DNA from: Lateolabrax maculatus
Lineage: Eukaryota; Chordata; Actinopteri; Acropomatiformes; Lateolabracidae
DNA length: 64,000 nucleotides
NCBI GenBank assembly: GCA_031216445.1
Contig: CM062196.1
Location: 3,046,001 to 3,110,000 of the forward strand
Direction: 5' to 3'
Each line of letters begins with the position of its first letter. Positions within the stretch are counted from its first letter, which is position 1. This document shows, piece by piece, positions 50,632 through 61,250 of this stretch. Made by a program: the position numbers and the translations under genes. The notes under the pieces are model-generated. The model had not been told where the DNA came from. It saw nothing but the letters and a program-made list of their open reading frames with translations, and searched no databases.

Positions 50632-52289
50632 GTGAGGAGAAATGTGTGGAGATGTTTCCCATCCAGAGCCAGGCCATGTGGGCCCAGACAGGATGGGGAC
50701 GGGAGCTGTCAGCTGGGGGCTCGGGTGAGGGGGAGTCAGAAAGGGGACTGTGGGTTTGAGGGGATTTTGGCTTGACTGACCTTGGTTACTCAACACATTC
50801 TGTTGTTAGAACCACGCTGCTAAAGAAAGGTGACTTATGAAGTCTGTCTTCAAGCTGTGTGACGGCCCAGCCCTGACACACTGAGACCTCAAAGATGTCT
50901 GAATAGCACTCATTTATATGACCGTCTGCGAGTGTATTTATGTACATTTACTAATTGAGAGTCAGCCGCAGCGAGATTTATTCGTATCACTCTTCTGTAA
51001 CATTTATTTTGAAGACATAATGTGTGGTCACGGCTCAGCCGAATGGCGCATTAGCTCTGGAAAAACTGAAAAGCGTAGAGTAAATTCAAGTCTTGAGTCA
51101 TGTCAAACATTTATCAAGTTGATCTTTAATGTTACATTTGTACAGGTAGAACATCTACTTCCTTCCTAAGCCAAGTCTCCTCTTCCAACTGTAGCCCTGG
51201 CGTATGTTTTTCATCACCACGTAAATCTGTTCCAAGGTGATTTGCAGGATGTTACAAAGTTCTCCCTTTTCTTAATAAAAATGTGGAATGACTTGGTAAC
51301 CCAGACTGTTTTAATGAGCCACATAGGAGGATGGATCACAAACTTTTCTTTAAAAAGTTGAACACAAGAACTTATTCCAAGTATTTTCCAGATATTTGAC
51401 AGTTGAGTCATTTCTGTGGTGAGCTTGTCTGTACTGGCCACGTGTCCTAAAGCGGGTAAAGAAAAAATAGCCTAGACTTAATTTTGATTGCCACAGGTTC
51501 CTAATAGAAACCCGTAGGTTACCTCAACACAGGGTTTACACACCTGTTGTGGAATTCAGCCAAAACTGCAAATCCCATAATCCCACTCTGTCTTTGAGCA
51601 ATGGCCTAGGGGAGTGAAAGGCTTTGTGGTAGATTTGAAGTGAAAAATGCAACCCTTAATTTCTATCTCCACTCCCACACATTTCAGAATTTAGGACGAC
51701 TCTGTAGTCTTGTTTACATCAGAATGAATGCATACTCATCTCATACCCATCTTCTTTATCTGCACTAAATTATGAAGAAAATACCTGACTTGCAGCAGCA
51801 CTGATTGATTCTGCAGGAGGAATCTTCTCTGGGTCTGGGGTTGGCCAAATTCCACCCAGGCCAAAGACCTGTCAGTGTCTGCCATCACCATTATTGCACA
51901 ATTCACAATCTGACTGATCTCTGGAGCCTTGACGAAGGGAGAATATTTGCGTTACATCCAAGAGAGGTCATGTGCTCAGCTCCGCCAACAGAGTGTCTAT
52001 TCACACCTGACAGACTGCTGCCCTCATTTTAGGCTGACTCAACTGACAGGCAGGGTGCAGAGAGAAAGAAATGTGATGCGAGGAGGGTTGGAATGGGGCT
52101 CGAATATTGCAAAGACAAAGAGAAAGATCAAGAAAGTCATTTTATTTTTTTTTTTTATTAGGTGTGATGCAACAAAATGAATGGACAGCACAAGGCGTGC
52201 AAATGTATGGTGAAAGAACAGGGGGGGGGGGAGAAAGAGAGAGGAGTAGATGATACATGTTTTTCTTGAGCTCGAGGACTGACAGCGCC

Positions 52290-52700
52290 ACCTCTACAGT
52301 GCAGAACCGGGAGCGAATGAAAAAGTGTTTCACCCTAGCATCGAAAACAAAGTCGTAATTGTGTCTGACGGTATCCCGTAGTTCAACTAAATCAAAACGG
52401 CCGTAGAGCAAAGTTTTGGGGTTCGGATGTCCTCCTACAGGGCTCTGAGAGGACCTGGCTATGGTTGAGAAAGGCGATGGGGTGCCCTCAACTCGCGTTG
52501 CATATAGCGCCGCTCGAAGCGATCCCTCTGTCAACAAGGTTCTTGGTTACCAAGGTGATGTGGGACAACAAACACAGAGTGAAGGTGGAAACGACCACGT
52601 GACATGTCTGGCGCAAAGGTAGGCAGAGGTGGAGGGAAGCACCTTTTTGGCCACGTGACATGAGGTGTTGGAGGGCGTGGAGGGAGACGAGGACTCTGTC
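52290..52700. promoter_or_regulatory. CpG-rich promoter- or enhancer-like segment with paired E-boxes
   Basis: The stretch has many more CpGs than its neighbours (roughly 18 in 52290-52560 by eye). It carries two identical CACGTGACAT sites at 52596-52605 and 52652-52661, in the same orientation and 56 bases apart. CACGTGAC is bound by USF, MITF or TFEB family proteins. An imperfect RFX X-box-like word, ATCACCTTGGTAAC on the minus strand, lies near 52545-52560. A minus-strand frame of about 130 codons overlaps it but has no upstream ATG and follows a TAA directly, so it is not called as a gene. Confidence 0.3.
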
Positions 52701-53247
52701 ATCAGCTCTGCTTTAGGCGAGAGACTCCGCTCTTCACCTGGCCACAGTTCAGCTGATGTTTAGACTGCCTTCACTCATCCCTTTCTCATCACCCGATGAT
52801 ACGAAAAGAACCGAAAAACAAAAATCGCTTCATGCCGAGTTCTGTCTTACGAGATTTCTGCCACATCCCCTTGACGACCCCTGACCGAATCATTCCCATC
52901 CTTTGAAAAGAACCGCTCCAATAAATGGAAAACATATCCTCTTACAAATCTATCATACGATCTGACCTTTTGGGCTCAACCTCAATGAAAGCAGAAAGAT
53001 GAAGCCAAGGCATGTAGAGGCTCAGTGGCCGTATGTGTGAGTATTTGAGGGGGCAGCATTGACTTTGGCAGTGCTATTCTAACTTCCCCAATGCTAACTG
53101 GTCTTCTCTCCTAACATAACAGTATATTATTCTATACTGCCAAGCGTGAACCACAGAGCTCTCAGGGTGGAGAGATGGATGGGACTTCCCCAAATAAACC
53201 AGAGGATTAGCCTACAACTGGAGCTGGTCAGTAGTAGCAACAGTGGA

Positions 53248-53251
<4 letters not shown>

Positions 53252-53293
<42 letters not shown>
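53252..53293. repeat. (CA)n microsatellite
   Basis: Perfect array of about 21 units. Confidence 0.96.
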
Positions 53294-53294
<1 letters not shown>

Positions 53295-54089
53295 CATACT
53301 TCTGCACTGATTTACCTCAGATCAACAGACTGCTAATAACTATAAATTAAACTTGAGTTTCGTCTTTTATTGTCAAGATTTGATTTTGGGTTGCTACGAG
53401 GTGCTGTATGTTTGTTGAATACGATGACCAAATAAATATAAGAACTGGTTATTTGCACAGGTTGCAAGAGACTGCGGAGTACTGAACGGTCTCGTATGTC
53501 ACAGCAATATGGAGTCTATTTAGCACCCTTGCTAACGGTAATCCCCCTCTTCAGAGTCAGTGTGAGGCCTGTTTGTTATGGCTAACAACTAAACTAACCA
53601 GAAAGGAGGTAGCCGCGGTGTGAACCGGCCGGCAGATGCGGGCTTCTGTTTGCTTTGCTTCACGCTGGATTTCCACCGGGATATTTTCCCTCCCCGACTC
53701 AGACCCTCTCACTGCACAACAATGGCGAACGGCTGTTTATTGGTGGAGCGGTCAGGTGTTTACGAGAACTGTAAGAGAAACCAGAAGCACATTCCTGCTG
53801 GGATTAAGTCATCCTGGACGCTGTAAGAGACAGGGCTCCTTGTTGAATCCTACATAGGGACAGTAAGTCTGAGGGAAACTGGTATTAAAAGCTTCAGTCC
53901 TTCCTCTCCAGCCATTCCCAGCAGCCACCAGACCGTCCTGTGTGACACACCACACCACGCCACACTGCGGCCCGGACATGATTGGCCACTGGTTGGTCAC
54001 TTTGGCAGATGCCATTGTAGCAAGACTCAGTGAGCTTCTTGTTAAAAAGGGAAAAACTCCCTCATAAAGGCAAACATTTATTTGTTTCT

Positions 54090-54092
<3 letters not shown>

Positions 54093-54130
<38 letters not shown>
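54093..54130. repeat. (CA)n microsatellite
   Basis: Perfect array of about 19 units, 40 bases before the TGAGTGTGTG minisatellite. Confidence 0.95.
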
Positions 54131-54132
<2 letters not shown>

Positions 54133-54170
54133 TGGCACAATGACATCACAGCTTTTCCTGTGTGCGTGTG

Positions 54171-54210
54171 TGAGTGTGTGTGAGTGTGTGTGAGTGTGTG
54201 TGAGTGTGTG
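54171..54210 (+). repeat. 10-bp minisatellite, four copies of TGAGTGTGTG
   Basis: Four identical consecutive 10-base units are visible, followed by a partial unit. It lies just past a CA array, in the opposite strand sense, so the pair forms a CA/TG inverted arrangement. Confidence 0.9.
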
Positions 54211-54554
54211 AGTGTGAGGGGGGGTGGCGTTGGGGCGGGCCACAGAAACTCAGAAACTGACATCACCGACTTCCTTCTTATTAGTGACTAATTATCCAGC
54301 GGGTACAAGTGGCGTGTAGATGCCAGGAGGGGAAGCTCACAGGTAATACATAATCTCTCTACCACAAGGAGGAAATACTGAACAAAGATGTTCAGGGTGT
54401 GACTGAGAACAGAGCAGGGATGAAAACTCCTCTGACTCTGGCGATCTGCACTGTGTTTTACTAGATTCTTCGGTCATTGTTTATTGGTCAGCTCATTGTT
54501 TTGGTGAACAATTTCCCACAATTACTTTGGAATCAAAGATAGTAGTAGTACTTC

Positions 54555-54703
54555 CTGAGTTTTTCCTCCATGTTTTCCCTACTTAAAGGGTTTTTCTTGA
54601 GGGGCAGTTTTTCCTGATCCAAAGGACACAGGGTGTCGCATGCTGTACAGTCTATAAACCCAGCTGAGGATTTTGGGCTATATGAATAAAATTTGACTTG
54701 ACG
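54555..54703 (+). repeat. Teleost dispersed repeat with ATAAAATTTGACTTGAC tail
   Basis: It contains GAGTTTTTCCTCCATGTTTT, GGGTGTCGCATGCTGTACAG, TTTTGGGCTATATGAATAAA and the tail ATTTGACTTGACG. This word order is very frequent in fish genomes as the 3' part of an interspersed repeat. The family name is not assigned here. Confidence 0.7.
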
Positions 54704-55636
54704 AGTAGCCAGTGGTGTGAATTTATTGATTTTTATTCTATAAATATTTTAGTGACTTTTTGTATGGTTTTGGTGTTTACACAGTTGAGAAAGTTTTAGT
54801 TAGGGCAAGTTTTATCTTTACCTGGGTAGATCAATCTACGTCTATTTACTAAAATAAAGAGATGTTATAGTTTGTACTGTAAAATGTCGATGTTTGAGTT
54901 TGCGACTGAGAAAACTATTATCAATTTTAAATGTGAAAACTATAAACTTTAAACTTAACCAGTATCCTCTCTGCGCAGTAACATGTATCAGTAGAGTAGT
55001 TATGTATCTCACACTAATTTACAGTACAACCTTACACTCCAACAATAAAAAATTTAAAAGTGCCATTGGGGTGTTTTGCTCAAAGCACCAACTCCTCCGC
55101 TCTGATCCCTCCTGTGGGTGACGGAGAGCACGGCCAAACGCCCCCTCAGTGCGGCAGCGGCAGGGTCACGACGGGCCCCGGGGGCCTGGGTAAACACTGG
55201 CCAATCCAGCCAACACAAGCGCCACACTGGGTTGTGCAAGGCAGCCGTGGGACATCTGGCCACATCACAGTGCAGCGTTCCTGCTTTATGAGCAACAACA
55301 GCCGTAACTCTGAGAATAGAAGTGGCAGGAGTAAACCCGATGGCCTGCTGGAGAAATGCTGACTGTGGAAAAAGGAGCAGTAAGACATGGAATGAGGCAA
55401 GAGAGAGGAAGAAAGAGGAATGGAGTGTGTGTGTGGCAAGAAAGGAAAGATAAAAGCAGAGTCAGAGAGGGAGATGAGAAAGAGCTGACCAAGGACCGAA
55501 AGGCTAAGGACGTGTTATCGAGCGAGTAGCAAGCTTTGCCCTTATAAGGTCATGCGAGTATGTGTGGAAAAGGACGCAAGCATCTCTGATTTCAGTTTCA
55601 CAGGGCCACTCAATCAGACCTCTCATTTATCTCTAA

Positions 55637-55905
55637 GGCTACAACTAATTATTATTTTCATGATCAATAACCGATTAATCATAACGTCTATACAATGTCA
55701 GAAAACAGTGAGAAGTTTCCAGAGCCCAAGGTTAAAAGTGTTTTTCTTGTCTGAGCAAGTGTCCAAACCCCCAAGATATTTAATTTTACGAGGCTGGAAC
55801 CAGAGAAGGTTTGGCATTTTTGTTTGATAAATGAACCAACCAATTAAGCAATTATTATAATAGTTTTAGATGAATTTACTGTTGATTGACAAATTGTTTC
55901 AACTC
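55637..55905. repeat. AT-rich dispersed repeat, copy 4
   Basis: It starts with GGCTACAACTAATTATTATT and has AATAACCGATTAATCATAAC, ACAATGTCAGAAAACAGTGA, CCAGAGCCCAAGG and CGAGGCTGGAACCAGAGAAG, in the order expected for this fish repeat. It ends in degenerate ATTGACAAATTGTTTCAAC. No coding capacity is visible. Confidence 0.7.
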
Positions 55906-56110
55906 TGCTTATCTCCATCAGTCCTCCTGTCATCCAACCCATTCTTTCTACTCACATATCTGCACCACACATCGTTCCCAGATCGACTATGTCAACTAAT
56001 TCTCCACTACAAGACCTCGATGGCGACCGCACCGTCTTTGCTGAACTGGCTGTAAACTACACCAGTTCCCACACCTATCTATCTGAGGTAACCCATTAGG
56101 GTTTACTGGC

Positions 56111-56123
56111 TGACCCCTGACCT
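56111..56123 (-). promoter_or_regulatory. DR1-type nuclear receptor motif in intron 6
   Basis: The minus strand reads AGGTCAGGGGTCA. The surrounding 56080-56320 segment is non-repetitive, GC-balanced and about 1 kb from GMDS exon 6, so it is the best placed of the three sites. Confidence 0.35.
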
Positions 56124-57155
56124 CGGCTGGGGTCGTGGCCAGGGCCTTCATTAGGGGATAAATCATAAACACCTGAGTGGCTGACCTGGGTGCAGTGCTG
56201 GGGCTGCAGTCATGTGGTATTCATTTTGGGTCGCGGTGGCGTGTAAATCGGGTTAAACCAGCGCCTGCGACCCTCGGGGCTCGGAGCACATATTAAAAAT
56301 GTGACCACAGCCCACTCGCTATGTGTCAGAATGTGTGTGAGTATGTGTCAAGTACTTATGAGAAACCTGGCTCCACCGGTGAGTTAGTATGACATTATAT
56401 AGAGCATGTAATTGAATACTTTTATACACTCTAACAATGCTTTACCTTCTGTTTTTCTGCTTTAATGTGGGTTTAGTGAGTCAAGTGATGTCAAGACGTA
56501 ATTAACTTCACAAAAAACTGTGATGTATGACATTATATAATCAATCATTACTGGCAAATCTTTTTTGGGGGGTGGATGATTTACTTTTATTATATGTATA
56601 TTATATTACATACACACACACACACACATATATATAAAATAGTGAACTGAGGACAGTTTCTGAGAGATTTTTTGTGGGTAAACTTCCAGTTTATAAATAT
56701 TAAATGTCTATGAATTTGTAACATTCGAGGACTATTATAATTGATCTGTAATCATTGTTTACATACTTTATTTATAAAAAAACCTAAACCTTGAATATTC
56801 TTTTAAATATTGGCCGATTTTCGACTGCAGAAAGTTTATATTTGTTATTGAGTTTTATAGTTCCAGTTATATTCTGTTTGTGTGTATAAAATCAAGTAAT
56901 GTGGCTCTTTTCCACCTCCTGCCTGATCATTATAAATAATACTGCAGACAGGAATAACTTAATTTACTTTAAAACCTTTTGTTATCAGTTTAATCAAAAA
57001 CATTGTTCAGTCCCAATGCAATCTTTAAAAAGTTTTTTAAGTAACGTGTACTCTTGTCTTCTCTTCTGCTCAATAACTATCAGATGCTGCAACAACCTCT
57101 TTTCCACATTAGGACAAAAAATAACCACGAGTTGCGTGTCGTGCTGTGCGCTCAC

Positions 57156-57260
57156 CTCTCCTCGGGCTCTCGTGGTTAAAGAGGATCCCGTTGACAGCAA
57201 ACATGTTGTAGGCCTCTCGGAAGTTCACCACGATCCAGTAGGCATAGAGCTTTGCAGCAC
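57156..57260 (-). CDS. gmds: GMDS internal exon (human-like exon 6)
   Basis: This 105-base exon continues GMDS in frame. Its first two bases complete the Gly codon begun in the previous exon, followed by AAKLYAYWIVVNF, REAYNMFAVNGILFNHE and SPRR, then one base of the next Gly codon. It covers about residues 180-214 of the vertebrate protein. The Lys of AAK is the catalytic Lys (about 183) of the SDR YxxxK motif, so the catalytic Tyr and Lys are encoded on different exons. The acceptor is a strong pyrimidine tract ending in CAG at 57261-57263, and the donor is G|gtgagc at 57156/57155. Both boundaries are phase 1. The residues NGILFNHESPRR belong to a strongly conserved segment of GDP-mannose dehydratases. 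The only departure I noticed is conservative: Met where human has Leu in AYNLF. Confidence 0.97.
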
Positions 57261-58174
57261 CTGAGAGGAGAGGTGGAGACAGACAGGAACAAAGGACACA
57301 AGGTTGACAGAAGATTTATTAGTACCTATTTGATGTACATTCCCACAGACATGAAGAGATATCACTTCACACAAAACCCACAGTGCACAAGAAGACTTTT
57401 CACACTCATATGATGCTTTTATTCACTCACAAGAAAAAAACTGTCACACAGCTACAAGCTTACAGAGCAACAATTAAAGCAGAGGAACACTGATCCTCTC
57501 TTCTCAAAGCTGCAGGAAGACCATAAACGAGAGAAAGATTCAGTGTTGTAACTACACTACATGTCATAAGTGAACACAGCAGTGCCGCAGATCATATTTC
57601 AACATCAGGAACGTGAACCGCAGACTCCTGCTGATTGACCAAAAGCAGGCTTGTACAAAAAGTTCTCCCGTCTTTTCCTCTCACCATCTTCCTCCTCCTC
57701 CTCTCACTCGTGATGAGGGGAATACCAGAGTGAGCAAAGGGAGTCGCCCGTTGATTAAGTCGTAGGTCAGGATGTACACTGGAGGTGAAGGGAGGTGGCC
57801 ATGGCAACCCCCCGACCCACCACCACCTCCTCCCAAGTGTAATTAATAGAGGAGCAGTCCTCCTCGAGATGGTATGCGCCTCCCATGCAGCCTTAGATTG
57901 AGCGCTGACAGATGGGGAAAGTGTCAGCGAGCAGAGCATTTAGACAACAGAGAAGAAGAAACCCGATCGCTCACACACGCGTGCAGCCTGCATGTGTGTG
58001 TGCAAGTGTGTGTGTGAGTGTGTGTTGAAAGTGAGTGCTGAGTGCTGGGGATATAAAGGTGTCTTTGTTAAAGTGAGAGCCACTCCAGTGTTCAGTCAGA
58101 CGTTTGGCCTCGGGGTGTGTGGAGAGCTCAAACGCTGCCTGAGCACTGAAGTCGCCCTCTATTCACCTACTCAG

Positions 58175-58242
<68 letters not shown>

Positions 58243-58396
58243 AAAAGTGCGGCAGAGGAATCAAGCAATCTGTGTTTGTATTCCCTTACATGGCCATACG
58301 CAATCATTTGACGAATGGTGCAAGGTAGAAAATGTTAGGTAATCCGTGTATGTGTTTCCATGTGGATCTAAAGTACATTACGTATGTGTGTATTAC
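57261..58396 (-). other. gmds: GMDS intron 5 (about 1.1 kb)
   Basis: This short intron lies between the exons carrying the catalytic Tyr and Lys. It runs from the donor GTAATA to an acceptor preceded by CTCCACCTCTCCTCTCAG. It contains a 62-base CA array at 58177-58238 and otherwise unremarkable sequence. No other gene is visible in it. Confidence 0.93.
58177..58238. repeat. (CA)n microsatellite, intron 5
   Basis: Uninterrupted array of about 31 units, a few hundred bases from the GMDS exon 5 donor. Confidence 0.98.
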
Positions 58397-58589
58397 CGTA
58401 AGGTGAGCGAGGGTAGAAGGGCGTGGTTTCCTTCTGAGGGATCTCCTGGACTTTGCCGTACAGCTCGCTGGTGGAGGCCTGGTAGAATTTTACGCTGTTG
58501 GTCAGACCGCATGTCTTTATGGCGTCCAAGAGACGAAGCGTACCCACTCCGTCGACATTTGCGGTGTACTCTGCCAACTCAAAGGAGAT
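58397..58589 (-). CDS. gmds: GMDS internal exon (human-like exon 5), GDP-mannose 4,6-dehydratase
   Basis: This exon encodes 64 codons plus one base of a cytosolic NADP-dependent enzyme. The enzyme converts GDP-D-mannose to GDP-4-keto-6-deoxy-D-mannose, the first step of de novo GDP-L-fucose synthesis. Read on the minus strand it begins ISFELAEYTANVDGVGTLRL and ends with the motif PRSPY, almost identical to vertebrate GMDS. By alignment from memory it covers about residues 116-179. The STSE motif supplies the catalytic Thr (about 155) and Glu (about 157). The last full codon, TAC, is the catalytic Tyr (about 179) of the YxxxK motif. The acceptor is a pyrimidine-rich tract ending in TAG at 58590-58592, and the donor is G|gtaata at 58397/58396. 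The entry phase is 0 and the exit phase is 1, which fits the next exon. A Met codon lies inside a longer open frame over this exon, but that frame runs on into the intron and is not a gene start. Confidence 0.97.
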
Positions 58590-58654
58590 CTAAGAGACAG
58601 AGAGAGAGAAAAAGGGATGGAGGAATTATTTAAGGGGCCTTAAATATGAGACAT

Positions 58655-59275
58655 ATGATTTGGACTTGTGTCTTTTGGTACAAAAGTAACAAAAATGAGG
58701 ATTTGAGACTTGACTTTGACTTGACCTCAGACAGCTTAAAAGCAAAAACATTCAAGTCTCAACTTTTGACCTGTTGAAATCCCAGAACAATAAAAAAAAT
58801 AAATCATACCGCAGCGGTCAGGGCCTTGCCACATAGTTTGCATAGTTACTTAGTTATGGTCTTGGTAATGTTAAGAAAATAACCTTTGAAAGTAAAATGC
58901 TTAAATGCTGTTTTATTTCAGTGATCAGCATTCGGAAAGAAGTTCCTTTTGAAGATGTAATTTGACTTGACGGACTTCATACTTTAATCGAACTTGACAC
59001 AAAATATTTAAAAAGAGTTCTGCTGTGGACAATGTTACAATTGGATTTTACATGTATTTTAATGGCTAAATGTATCGCAAATGAATTGTCAAAACCTCTG
59101 TCGCTCTTCAGTGATTATATTCAACACATCACCAATGGAGCTGCATTTGCACTGGAAAGCTGCCACTTCAGTCAGCCATATTTAAATTTAGAGGTGCTGG
59201 TATTTTCATGTCAGCCATCAGGGTCAAGTATTCAAACTGTTTGGTCTGTGAGGTCTCAAGTCTCAAGTCTCAAGT
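58655..59275. repeat. Degenerate GACTTGA / TCAAGTC repeat region
   Basis: Copies of GACTTGA and its complement recur, for example near 58662, 58709-58724, 58957-58971 and as three tandem TCTCAAGTC units near 59250-59273. Fish genomes carry dispersed repeats built of such units. Its edges are diffuse. Confidence 0.5.
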
Positions 59276-61029
59276 GGTACCCTTTTAGATCATCAACACG
59301 TAAATAATGAAGGTTATTGCCTTTTATACCGTAAAACAAAATGGTGCAAAGTGACTAACTCGACACAAGATCACTGTCTGAGTTACATCACATAAAGATT
59401 GTCTTCAATAACAGATCACATTTCACACAAAGTCACCAAAATCTTCCCTTAAAAGAAGGTGGGCATGATGGAGAACAGAATCTGTGACTGTGTTGTTTCT
59501 GGAGTCCATCGGAGCCGATCAGAGAGCTCAAACCTCAAACTAAACACTCCAACTCCCAGAATGCCTGTTTCCACTGTCCAGGGCCAAGAGGGGGAGGGAA
59601 CTTAATGAACACTTGGGGGGAAATTAAGTTTAAATTAGAAATGGATGTGTGCGTGCATGATTGTGCGAGTGTGTGCCACTGTGTACTTGGACTTTGTGTG
59701 CTTCTGTGAGTGCCAGGTTGGCCTCAGGCTCCAAATCAGGCGTGACGGTTAAAAGCCGAGCTGCTTAGCTGTCACCACACCTGGAGCGAGCGGCATGAGC
59801 CACGTCTGTGCAGGAGGAAACGCTTTGGCCCTTTAGTGCTTCCACACCAGTGCTGTACACACAGCCAGATAAAGACCCCTTATTTAAAGCTGGGACCAAA
59901 GAACACAGGGCCTCTATTCCACTCAAAGTCCATACACTCTGGTACACACACACACAGTGAGCAGGTTTGATCAGGTTCAATTACACTCCACAGCTCAGTG
60001 TAATTACCTGTGACGCTCCACTCATGCTTTTACTTTGCATTCTGGCATTTTCATTTACATTTACATCATATACAAGAGAAGGTGAGGGGACCCTTTCTAC
60101 ACCATATGCTGTATATTTTACATTACGATGATTTCTACAGCATTCACACAGCAAGCACAAGAAGTGGACACAGTAACGGCGTTACCTGTGCAAACCAATT
60201 CAAAATCACAACTTACTGAAGCCTCAACACTGACCAGTTGAATAAATTACTCTCTGCCTCTTATAATATTCAGTTTTCAATGACTGTGCGAGTCACAAAG
60301 GTGCAAGAGATGTTCTATGATGTTATTTAGAGCAATTTTACAGAAAGTCTGCAAAAGAAAAGGCTAATTATTTTCCATCCACTACTGTTGTATATAATAT
60401 TAGGAGTTGAGCACAAGGAGATAAACACCTGGTGGTCTTAATTCTCCAGTCAGGTTCCTTTAAACCGCTGCAGAAGAAGAAGACGGCGCAGCAAGATGAC
60501 AAAAGAACACCGGTCATACCTCAAACAGTGGAAAACAAATGTGGAAAATGTGACAGAAATATTGCATTTATGTTTGTTTAATGTATTAAATGGGAGGAAC
60601 ATTACAGTCTCCTCATCGCTCCACACATATCTGATGTAGTATTACAAAAAAAAGAATAAAAACATGGTAAATGTGTCATCCAGCCAACCACTGGCTCCTG
60701 ATGACGCCTAAACCTGAAACAGACAATACCTGCCTTCATGTTCAGTGGAGGGGAGGGGACGCTCTCCACCGACAGACATAATGAGATCCCAGCTCTCTCA
60801 GGTCCACCTTCAGCTCTTCCTCCGTCACTGTGGAGCTCCTCCCTTCCTCCACCTCTTCCTTCCTTACACACTTCTCCTCACCGCTCACTCTCCCTGGACC
60901 TCATAAACCTTATTATATGCTACTACGGTACCTCCCTCACCGAGACCCCCTCTCCGTCCTGCTGTCTGTCTGTGTGTGTGAGACCCTCCATTCCTCTTGT
61001 TTTTCCAACACCGAAGAAAATCTGACACA

Positions 61030-61031
<2 letters not shown>

Positions 61032-61068
<37 letters not shown>
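61032..61068. repeat. (CA)n microsatellite
   Basis: Perfect array of about 18 units. Confidence 0.95.
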
Positions 61069-61070
<2 letters not shown>

Positions 61071-61201
61071 TATCAAAACCAGCTGAGAGGGGCAGGGTCC
61101 TGGACGCCTTGACAACTTAAATCAAACAAATTGCCTTAATGCCTCCATTCTCTGTCATTATGTAAGGCAGGGCCTGAGCGCTGACGGTTTAAAGGCCAGA
61201 C

Positions 61202-61204
<3 letters not shown>

Positions 61205-61249
<45 letters not shown>
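61205..61249. repeat. (TG)n microsatellite
   Basis: Perfect array of about 22 units, 136 bases after the CA array at 61032 and in the opposite sense. Confidence 0.96.

Positions 61250-61250
<1 letters not shown>

Larger units (their letters stand above)
47087..57155 (-). other. gmds: GMDS intron 6 (about 10.1 kb)
   Basis: The interval is bounded by a GTGAGC donor at its minus-strand start and a TTCTAG acceptor at its end. It contains no open frame with recognisable protein content. It holds a nested AT-rich dispersed repeat (48994-49830), a GGA tract, a CpG-rich promoter-like segment (52290-52700), CA arrays, a 10-bp minisatellite (54171-54210) and another copy of the AT-rich repeat (55637-55905). 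Two blocks, 47620-47830 and 50100-50400, have balanced composition and homeodomain- or E-box-like words that suggest constrained non-coding DNA. That reading is inference only. Confidence 0.85.

Noticed and set aside
52142..52537. Minus-strand frame of about 130 codons as a gene
   Set aside because: It starts at TTG directly after a TAA, has no ATG until near its end, and finishes in low-complexity Ser/Pro. Kept only as part of a promoter-like finding.
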